Below are positions 25,570 through 32,547 of a stretch of 64,000 nt of DNA, in pieces. Origin of the DNA: CBDFKY01 sp965248995. GTDB lineage: Bacteria > Pseudomonadota > Alphaproteobacteria > Rickettsiales > UBA998. Position 1 is the first letter of the stretch; each line of letters starts with the position of its first letter. The notes under the pieces were generated by a model. That model was not told the DNA's origin. It ran no database searches and saw only the letters and a list, made by a program, of their open reading frames with translations. Both the position numbers and the translations under genes were made by a program. The DNA is taken from contig CBDFKY010000014.1 in assembly GCA_965248995.1 (NCBI GenBank), forward strand, positions 186,001 through 250,000. Direction: 5' to 3'.

Positions 25570-26193
25570 TCAGTAATTTGGATCAGTCGTATAGACTCCT
25601 ATCGCACCATTGTAATAGGGCGTAGGCGGTGTGTACGTCGGTTGAGAGGAAGGTGACATCTGGGGCTGGTATCCACCGCACCCGGCCGCATTCGGGTTTA
25701 TCCCGCACGGATCATCATATCCGCCCGCGTCTCCGCCGCCGCTGCCTCCCCCCAACATCATGGCGAAGAGCCCGAGAACCAGTACTGCCCCGGCGGTTTC
25801 TCGCGTATTTTCCTGTGCTTGAGCGACGGCGTGATTTTTTTGATCGTGATCCAAACGGGTGATCAGACCGTTTTTCACCATCATGCCCGACGCGGTGATG
25901 TAGCGTTTCGCGTTATCGAACTGCCCCAGTTTCCAGTAAGCCCTGCCCAGTTGCAGATTGGTTTCAGGGTCAAGGGGCGCGACGGCCAGTGCCTCGCCAC
26001 ATGTCTTCAAGGCAGCTTCAGCGTCGAGGTCCTGCAGGCTCACTCCTGTCGCACGGCTGTTTTCATCATCATCCAGCGCCGCAAGCCGGTCACATTCCCG
26101 CACGGCGGAATTCATTTCATAATCCTCCGCCATCGTATTTTCCGCTGCGAATGAAAAGCAGGAGCAGCACAGTAGAAAAACCTGCCATTTCAT
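25570..26193 (-). CDS. Exported TPR-like protein with disordered tail
   Basis: A GGGAG ribosome site lies 9 bases before ATG 26193. The 207-residue protein starts with a signal peptide ending near FSFAAENTMA, has a short TPR-like stretch (residues 55-110: AALKTCGEALAVAPLDPETN, then LQLGRAYWKLGQFDNAKRYI), a hydrophobic glycine-rich segment (VLVLGLFAMMLGGGSGGG) and a Pro/Tyr/Gly tail. It is divergent from the toxin gene and may be unrelated to it. The function is unknown. Confidence 0.65.
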   Translation of the reverse strand: MKWQVFLLCCSCFSFAAENTMAEDYEMNSAVRECDRLAALDDDENSRATGVSLQDLDAEAALKTCGEALAVAPLDPETNLQLGRAYWKLGQFDNAKRYITASGMMVKNGLITRLDHDQKNHAVAQAQENTRETAGAVLVLGLFAMMLGGGSGGGDAGGYDDPCGINPNAAGCGGYQPQMSPSSQPTYTPPTPYYNGAIGVYTTDPNY

Positions 26194-26271
26194 TTTAGCT
26201 TGCTCCCTGAAAAATAATGGATAAATATGCTATTAGTTTTTTTCCAAAGACCTGCAAGCGTGCTTTTTTCC

Positions 26272-28095
26272 ATGAGATTTCTTAAAGTTCTCGTCATTCA
26301 TTTCACCGCGCTCTGCTTTCTGGTCACGCAGACTGCCTGCGATCAGGTGCAGCAGGCGGCGCCTGAGTTTTTAAGCTGTGCAAACGGCTTGATGTCAGGA
26401 GATGCCAGCGGGGTTTCCGGCTGCATGAAAGAAAAAGGAATCGCCGCAGGGATGAACCGCCTCGATGACGGAGTGGACGGAATGTTCGGTGTTGCCGCCG
26501 TAGAGGGAGACAGGCGGGATTTCACTCTGACATTCGACGAACAGCAAAACGCCGATGAAGCGGCGGCGATCTTCGGCCATACCGCCACCATGACCGCGCC
26601 GCTGATGTATGATCCGGGGCGTCCCCGCGAAGCGAAGCAGCTGAAAGCAAAGCTTGAGAGCGTGGCGAAGCGGTATAAGGGGCGCAAGACGCTGACGAAA
26701 GCGGAAGCGAAGGAAATCGTCGAGGCCTCACGGCCGTTCATCAATTACCTGATCGCGGTCAAGCAATCCAGACCGGGCAGCATCGTCATCCCCCCGGGTG
26801 AACGGCGTTCGATCACGCTTGCCGCCTACTGCATGGATAGAAACTTCGCCGCGCCCAAGGCGGAGGAAAAATTGCATCTGGTGCCGCTGGATACCCTGCT
26901 CAGCGGCGATCTGAAAGCGATCCAGCAGGATCTGATGCGCTATGCCCGCCTTCACCCCGAGGTTAACCATACCGATCTGCAAGGGATCGTCTGGTTGCTG
27001 CGTGGTGTCGCCAACCCCGCCAACGCGGGCCGGTCGCTGCAGCTCAGCGATGCGCAGCGGCGCCTGCTGGAAGCGGCGTCTCCCGGCAGCGTGGAGAAGA
27101 TCACCAGCTACAGCGACCGTCAGCAAGGGGCATCCTCCCTGAAAAAACAGGTGTTCGATCTTTTAGGCAACAACAAATCGCTGCAAAAAGCGCATATCCG
27201 TCTGCAGCCTATCAATCAGAACACCGCCCGCAACACCGTCACGCAGCAGTTGCGCGCGCTGCAAGGCCTGCCTGCCGACACCTCCAGCCCGATCAGCCGG
27301 AACACCGAATACACCAGGCTGGCCGACGGGGTTGCCGCACGCACGACCGCCGTGAACGGACGCGCCGACAAAGCGTTGCTGGAAGTGGTGAACAACGGCA
27401 CCGCGCCGTATGTACTCGATCCGAGCGCTTACGTGGCGCAGGCAGGCCGCAAGGCGCAGCGGTTGGCCCTGCATCCCGTTGCGCAGGAGCGTAACGGGCT
27501 GGACGCCAGCAAAGCGCATGAGGTCAACCGCTGGGTGGCGGGGCTGGGCATCGCCGCGCTGGTTGTTGCGGCTTTCCTGACCGAAGGGATGGTACTGGTT
27601 GCCTTGGAAGGCGCGGAAGGTGCGGAGGGCGGTTCGTTCCTGGCTGAGCTCCTGGCGAAGCTTAGAATTGCGAAAAGAGCAGAAGCGACAGCGGAAGCCG
27701 TGGCAGAAGAGGAAGCGCCACTTGCAGGTAAACCATCTGAGCCAGTTTCTCCCAATCCGCTTACCCTTGAAGAGCAAAACTTCAATTCTCTTCCACAAGA
27801 TGCTAAAGATACGTTTGAGAAGTATGAGGAAGCGGGTTGGAAAGGAAATGTATCAGGCCAATCTCCAGGTACTAAAGCAGGAGCAGGTTGGGATAATGAA
27901 ACAGCTCAACTGCCGGAATTTGACAGCCAAGGCAATCCAATTACTTATCAAGAATTCGATGTGAATAACAAGGTGGCTGGTGCAGGACGTGATGCTGAGA
28001 GGTTTGTAAAGGGAAGTGATGGCTCAATTTATCATACTGATAATCATTATGGGGACCTCCCTAATGGTAAGACGCCTTTTAATAAAATAAAATAA
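26272..28095 (+). CDS. Lipoprotein ending in a barnase-type ribonuclease toxin domain
   Basis: From ATG 26272 the protein has 607 residues, with a lipobox-like signal (MRFLKVLVIHFTALCFLVTQTAC, Cys23). The long middle part is unfamiliar and includes a hydrophobic stretch near residue 425 (VAGLGIAALVVAAFLTEG). The last 50 residues match the microbial RNase (barnase) core: Glu561 in YQEFDVN, Arg577 in DAERFVKG and His592 in TDNHYGDL correspond to barnase Glu73, Arg87 and His102. The last 130 codons are clearly more AT-rich than the rest, as expected for a swapped toxin tip. An immunity-like gene follows at 14 bp. It is probably an antibacterial polymorphic toxin. Confidence 0.8.
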   Translation: MRFLKVLVIHFTALCFLVTQTACDQVQQAAPEFLSCANGLMSGDASGVSGCMKEKGIAAGMNRLDDGVDGMFGVAAVEGDRRDFTLTFDEQQNADEAAAIFGHTATMTAPLMYDPGRPREAKQLKAKLESVAKRYKGRKTLTKAEAKEIVEASRPFINYLIAVKQSRPGSIVIPPGERRSITLAAYCMDRNFAAPKAEEKLHLVPLDTLLSGDLKAIQQDLMRYARLHPEVNHTDLQGIVWLLRGVANPANAGRSLQLSDAQRRLLEAASPGSVEKITSYSDRQQGASSLKKQVFDLLGNNKSLQKAHIRLQPINQNTARNTVTQQLRALQGLPADTSSPISRNTEYTRLADGVAARTTAVNGRADKALLEVVNNGTAPYVLDPSAYVAQAGRKAQRLALHPVAQERNGLDASKAHEVNRWVAGLGIAALVVAAFLTEGMVLVALEGAEGAEGGSFLAELLAKLRIAKRAEATAEAVAEEEAPLAGKPSEPVSPNPLTLEEQNFNSLPQDAKDTFEKYEEAGWKGNVSGQSPGTKAGAGWDNETAQLPEFDSQGNPITYQEFDVNNKVAGAGRDAERFVKGSDGSIYHTDNHYGDLPNGKTPFNKIK

Positions 28096-28108
28096 AGTAA
28101 ATTAAGAA

Positions 28109-28516
28109 ATGATTGAAAATATTAATAACAGCGTTGTAGCGTTACAATATGAACAATACGAACGTTTGAAAGAAAAACTGCCCTTTGGTAATCATTCGCA
28201 TCTAGTGGAGCTAGAGGGAAAATTGATTAATAATCTAGACGAATATATTAGCGCGATCAAAGACGGTTTTAGGTTTCCGTATTGTCGTACTATGGCAGGA
28301 TATATGGACTGGATTACAGATTTAAGTTGGTTGGAAAAGGATGCCTATATACTTGTTATTAAAAATTACAATGAATTCATGAAAAATGATTTAAATTTAA
28401 AAGAAAAAATTATTTTGGGGTTCAAGAATAGAATATTACCTTGGTGGCAGGGCGAAGTTGAGAAATACGTTGTAGAAGGAAAGGCCAAGCCTTTTATGGT
28501 ATACTTAGTTGATTAA
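28109..28516 (+). CDS. Barstar-like immunity protein
   Basis: The 135-residue, AT-rich gene begins 14 bp after the RNase toxin gene. Residues 30-70 (LVELEGKLINNLDEYISAIK, then DGFRFPYCRTMAGYMDWITD and LSWL) follow the barstar pattern: a first strand, a helix, an F-P motif and then the binding helix before D-L-x-W. Acidic residues in that helix would cap the RNase active site. By position and base composition it protects the producing cell from its own toxin. The call rests on context plus weak similarity. Confidence 0.68.
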   Translation: MIENINNSVVALQYEQYERLKEKLPFGNHSHLVELEGKLINNLDEYISAIKDGFRFPYCRTMAGYMDWITDLSWLEKDAYILVIKNYNEFMKNDLNLKEKIILGFKNRILPWWQGEVEKYVVEGKAKPFMVYLVD

Positions 28517-28665
28517 AGGCTAAACCGCAGTTTATGAAGTATCTCATCCAGCCCCGCGCAAAACCGCTCTTCTCACCGTTCTTAATCCCCCGATATGGTC
28601 CATTGCAGTTACCACCACGCTATGGACAAGGGAAAGGGTTTGAAACGCTATAGCTAATTTTGTTT

Positions 28666-28795
28666 TATAGTCGTTTCACTTGAAAATGTCCCATTTTACA
28701 AGTGATAAAAACGACTATAACTATATGATATATAGTGCTTTTATCAATTCTTTTAATGCTCACAAAGTGAGTCATTAAAAAATTGAAGCACTATA
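28666..28795. repeat. TATAGT hairpins C and D
   Basis: Type C (28666-28719) and type D (28731-28795) repeat the pair at 11421-11550 almost exactly. The 150 bp between the immunity gene and this pair (28517-28665) shows no gene I can support. Confidence 0.9.
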
Positions 28796-28982
28796 GAAAA
28801 TGCCCGAGATCGAGCGGTTATAAGTGCCGATTGCGTGCATCGAAACTTTAAGTTTCTGTGGCTCACACACCGTCGATACCCTCCACACCTTGCGGTCAAG
28901 CAAAAGATGGGCTTTCATTTTTTCGATATGGTCATAAAACGCCGCGAGTTGACTAGAAAGATTCAGGTCCAGCTCTACAGTA
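28796..28982 (-). pseudogene. Gene fragment trapped between two repeat pairs
   Basis: The minus strand is open for about 62 codons, with coding-like composition (LDLNLSSQLAAFYDHIEKMK, then AHLLLDRKVWRVSTVCEPQK), and stops inside the D hairpin. Hairpin repeats bound it on both sides and no start codon of its own is evident. It looks like the remains of a gene broken by repeats; the parent family is not recognised. Confidence 0.4.
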
Positions 28983-29098
28983 TATAGTGTTTCCGAATAA
29001 TTTCCGTACGGAAATTTTCGGATAAAAACACTATAAAATATATGGTTATAGTCATTTTATCCGATTAAAACCGTACGGTTTTTAATCGGAATGACTAT
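28983..29098. repeat. TATAGT hairpins B and A
   Basis: Type B (28983-29035) and type A (29047-29098) with an 11-bp spacer, upstream of the SrfA-like vWA gene. The last base of the A end is changed (ACTATG). Confidence 0.9.
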
Positions 29099-29208
29099 GA
29101 TTTGCAGCGAACATACCGCCCGAACAGCATAGGCTTCTTAAGTCAGGCATTCCTGAGGGTTGACAAACCCATACCAATGAATAGAGTCGCGCCGAGAGTG
29201 GGGGGAAG

Positions 29209-30738
29209 ATGCATCATACGCGTATCAGACGGGATCAGCTTCAGGCGTTCGGGTCCACCGCGGCGCAACCACCCATGGAAACATACCGACGGCTGGAATC
29301 CCTGCTGGTAAAGCATCTGCCGGGCCAGAGTCTCTCATTATTCGCGATGCCGCACCCCTCGGCGGATGGACAGTCCATCGACTGGACCACCACGTTGACC
29401 GGCCATCCCGTCCCGATCAACCAGATGCCGGCCGATCAGCGCGAGCGTCTTCTGGAGGCGCTGGACGTGAGGCTCTCGGCATTGCGTGATCTGATCGCCC
29501 ATCTGCCCGGGCAGGATCCGGATGCGGGCGTACTGCGCGAGGTGCTGCAACTGCCGGGCGAGGAATATCTCTACGCGGTCGGTAATCAGCCCGTGATGAC
29601 CATGTGGGGGTACAGATACGCGGATAAGCCCGCCTACCTACCGCTGAACCGCCTCAACGCACCGGCCGGCGCGAGTGATGAGGGCAGCCGTCGCCGGGCG
29701 CCGCTATTATTCGCGCTGTTATTGCCGTTGATACTCGCGGTGCTTGCCTGGTTCCTGCTTAAACCCTGCGAGGACGGATTGTTTGTCCGTTGGTTGCCGC
29801 AACTGGTCTTCCTGTGCCCCACGCCACCGGAACGGATACCGGACCCGGCACTGGTCGATGCGTATGTCGCCGCTCGCCGGCAAGGGGAAGCGACCCTGCA
29901 GGAAATGGGAACGCTGCAGGACAAACTGGCCGAGATTCTTGCCCGGTGCCCGAAACCGGAAGTGCCGCAACCGCAGCCGGAAAAGCCAATGGCAGAAAAA
30001 AAACCCTGCGTGGCAAAAGCACAGAACGAACAGCAGAAAAAACCCCCGCTGCTCGTGCTGGTGTTCGATACTTCCAAAAGCATGGAATGGCCTGCCGATG
30101 TGCCGGCAAAAACGTATGAGGGAACCTATGATCGCTATTTTGAACTGATGGAGGCGGCGCAGAAAAATCCATTACTGGCGTATCAGGTGCAAAATGAAAT
30201 AATGCAGCTGGAACAGCAACTCGAACAGATGAACGGGAGGTCGAAAATTTCCCGTATCCAGGTTGCCAAGACGGCGGTGACGCAATCCCTTGACGCGGTT
30301 CCCGCCTCGGTGCCGGTGGCGTTGATCACGGCCGGCGGGTGTCCGTCGCGTTCCCGGGGTACGTTCGCCGGCGCGTCCGCTCGCACGGAATTGAAAAAAA
30401 CCGTCAATGGATTGCCTCTGGAAGAATATACCTCGCTCGCCGATGGCATTTCCAGGGCAGGCGGTATGATACGGCAGGCGGGTGGCGAAGGGAGCATCCT
30501 GGTTATTTCCGACGGCACGGACAGCTGTGACGGCAATCCCTGTGCGGTGGCACAATCACTGCATGCCTCACTGCCGAATGTCAAAATCAACGTGGTGGAT
30601 ATTCAGGGGACGGGTGACAAGAAATGTATCGCCTTGCCCTCCGGCGGCCAGGTCTATAAAACGGATAATGTACGCCAGGCAGTGCAGCAGATGAAGGAAG
30701 CGACACAAGCTGTGCGGAAGGATACGGAATGCGAATGA
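29209..30738 (+). CDS. Membrane protein with SrfA-like N-terminus and periplasmic vWA domain
   Basis: The 509-residue protein has three parts. Residues 25-140 resemble the N-terminus of the SrfA protein encoded next (FAMPHPSADGQSIDW and LPGEEYLYAVGNQPVMTMWGY against FAIPRPSDRGDTIDW and IPGEDHIYLVGGRPVLTCWGF). A membrane helix spans 163-184. The outer part has a von Willebrand A domain from about 280, with the metal site DTSKS (287-291) and a later VISDGTDSC. vWA domains bind partners through a metal ion. A purine-rich ribosome site (GGGGGGAAG) precedes ATG 29209, and TTGACA lies at 29160. It is the first gene of the SrfABC/Tag-like locus. Confidence 0.75.
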   Translation: MHHTRIRRDQLQAFGSTAAQPPMETYRRLESLLVKHLPGQSLSLFAMPHPSADGQSIDWTTTLTGHPVPINQMPADQRERLLEALDVRLSALRDLIAHLPGQDPDAGVLREVLQLPGEEYLYAVGNQPVMTMWGYRYADKPAYLPLNRLNAPAGASDEGSRRRAPLLFALLLPLILAVLAWFLLKPCEDGLFVRWLPQLVFLCPTPPERIPDPALVDAYVAARRQGEATLQEMGTLQDKLAEILARCPKPEVPQPQPEKPMAEKKPCVAKAQNEQQKKPPLLVLVFDTSKSMEWPADVPAKTYEGTYDRYFELMEAAQKNPLLAYQVQNEIMQLEQQLEQMNGRSKISRIQVAKTAVTQSLDAVPASVPVALITAGGCPSRSRGTFAGASARTELKKTVNGLPLEEYTSLADGISRAGGMIRQAGGEGSILVISDGTDSCDGNPCAVAQSLHASLPNVKINVVDIQGTGDKKCIALPSGGQVYKTDNVRQAVQQMKEATQAVRKDTECE

Positions 30739-30755
30739 ACAGGAAATCGCGGCAT

Positions 30756-30872
30756 TATAGTCATTCCGATTAAAAACCGTACGGTTTTTGTCGGATAAAA
30801 TGACTATAACCATATATTTTATAGTGTTTTTATCCGAAAATTTCCGTACGGAAATTATTCGGAAACACTATA
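30756..30872. repeat. TATAGT hairpins A and B between the vWA gene and srfA
   Basis: Type A (30756-30808) and type B (30820-30872), in the orientation opposite to the 28983 pair. Together with the next element they fill the 349-bp gap between two genes of the same locus and may affect read-through. Confidence 0.9.
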
Positions 30873-30928
30873 TATTGAAAGACGATCACAGGTAAAGGGT
30901 GGCGAATCAGTTTGAAATGAGGCGTCTT

Positions 30929-31054
30929 GCTCCCCCCTTGAGGGGGAGCGGATGAGGCAGAACCGAAGGTCGCAGGCGAATCGTGGGGGATGAATAAGGA
31001 AAGCCCCCACCAAATCGCGCGATTGCGCTCTTCGGCTCCCCCTCAAGGGGGAGC
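30929..31054. repeat. Element bounded by CTCCCCCTTGAGGGGGAG palindromes
   Basis: GCTCCCCCCTTGAGGGGGAGC at 30929-30949 and GCTCCCCCTCAAGGGGGAGC at 31035-31054 are palindromes on either side of about 85 bp that contains GCCCCCACC and GATTGCGCTCTTCGG. This resembles dispersed palindromic repeats known from alphaproteobacterial intergenic DNA. Confidence 0.65.
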
Positions 31055-31087
31055 TGTCCCAACATAAGTCACTACTGAGGAAAGACA

Positions 31088-32539
31088 ATGGCTGGCATCA
31101 AACTACGCACTGCCGCGCAAGCCGATTACACGGCGCTTGGAACGGAAGGATCGCGTCTCTATTCCGTATCGGAACAATTACGCACGGCGCTGCGCCGCCG
31201 CCTGAACGCGCGAACCGCGGATATCTTCGCGATTCCACGCCCCAGCGACAGGGGCGATACGATCGACTGGTTCGCGCCGATGCAGGGGCATGTCGTGCCG
31301 TGGTCCGCCGCAAGCCCTGAAGAAAGGCAGCAGGCGCAGGAAGAGCTGATGCAGGTACGCGCCCGGATTCAGGAATATGCCGCGCAGATGGAACGCTCGG
31401 AAAACCATCAGGAACGCCATTTCGGCAAGCTGCTTGAAAAAGCCATGTTTATTCCGGGGGAAGACCATATTTATCTGGTAGGGGGAAGACCGGTCCTGAC
31501 CTGCTGGGGGTTTGCCTCGGAGTCCATGGCCAGAACAGGGGATATCATCCCTCATCTGATCACGGCTGCACCACGCACCGGTTCCGCTCTGCCGGTTGCG
31601 CCCGGGGTGGCGGTCGCGGCGGCGCGTAAGAAACCCTGGTGGCTGCTGGCGTTGCTGCTGCTCCTGTTGCTGGGCGTGCTGGGCTGGCTGATCTACCGGT
31701 ATTTTATGCCGCAGGTAAGTTTTTCGCTGAATCCGCCGGCTATCGAAACTCCTGTCTCGGGGCAGCGTGAGTTACCCGTAAAAGAAGCGGGCGATGCGCC
31801 CTTCCATGATTCCGTGAATCAAGCGGGAGGCGATGTGACCGTCCACGACGGTACGAATGGCGCTACGGTCGAAGGCGCTACGGTCGAAACAGGTGGTCAG
31901 GCCGGGCAGGGGGAGAAAACGGCTCCTGCTGAAAGCAAGCCGGATGCCCCTGCGACGGATGGGAAGGGGAAGGCAGAGGATAAAGCGCCGCCTGAAGATA
32001 AAACCTCTGAAGATAAAACACCGCACGAAGATAAACCGTCATCTGAAGACAAGGCGCCGCCGCCACCTGAAAAATCTTCCCCTGAAACAAAGCTGGAGAC
32101 GCAGGAAGAAAAAAAGCCTCAGGCGAAAACACCTGAAAAAGAATCGCCGGCCAATCCCCCCAAACCTCTGACCATCCCGCCGGATGCGACGGCTAACGGC
32201 AATACCGATTTTTTAAACGGGCACTGGAAATCACATGGCGGGTTGATGGATCAGCAGACGGGTAAGCCGATCAAGGTGGAGTATGATTTCAAGGACGGCA
32301 AAGGCGAAGCGCACGTTACCCGGCCTGACGGTACCGTCTGCAAAGGCGCGGTACAGCCCGGAATGAACGGCGGAACGCTGTCGATCAAAGGAGGGGGGGC
32401 GCTTGGCTGCGCGGACGGGACGCATTACACGGCGCCGGATTTTACTTGTGGTAAAAGTAAAAATGGGAATACAACCTGTCAAGGTCTTGATACTCAAGGT
32501 CAGAAATACCCGGTGCGGATAAATCAGATCACGGAGTGA
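31088..32539 (+). CDS. srfA: SrfA family protein
   Basis: SrfA, SrfB and SrfC form a conserved but poorly understood locus first named in Salmonella as SsrB-regulated factors. The 483-residue protein has the family start (LYSVSEQLRTALRRRLNART, then ADIFAIPRPSDRGDTIDWFA and the VVPWSAASPEER block), a membrane helix at 183-205, a long charged linker rich in Glu/Lys/Pro with internal repeats (GATVEGATVE; EDKTSEDKTPHEDK), and a C-terminal beta-rich domain of about 110 residues with four cysteines. A GAGGAAAG ribosome site precedes ATG 31088. SrfB follows at once. Cytosolic N-terminus and periplasmic C-terminus are inferred. Confidence 0.85.
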   Translation: MAGIKLRTAAQADYTALGTEGSRLYSVSEQLRTALRRRLNARTADIFAIPRPSDRGDTIDWFAPMQGHVVPWSAASPEERQQAQEELMQVRARIQEYAAQMERSENHQERHFGKLLEKAMFIPGEDHIYLVGGRPVLTCWGFASESMARTGDIIPHLITAAPRTGSALPVAPGVAVAAARKKPWWLLALLLLLLLGVLGWLIYRYFMPQVSFSLNPPAIETPVSGQRELPVKEAGDAPFHDSVNQAGGDVTVHDGTNGATVEGATVETGGQAGQGEKTAPAESKPDAPATDGKGKAEDKAPPEDKTSEDKTPHEDKPSSEDKAPPPPEKSSPETKLETQEEKKPQAKTPEKESPANPPKPLTIPPDATANGNTDFLNGHWKSHGGLMDQQTGKPIKVEYDFKDGKGEAHVTRPDGTVCKGAVQPGMNGGTLSIKGGGALGCADGTHYTAPDFTCGKSKNGNTTCQGLDTQGQKYPVRINQITE

Positions 32540-32547
32540 TGGACGGT

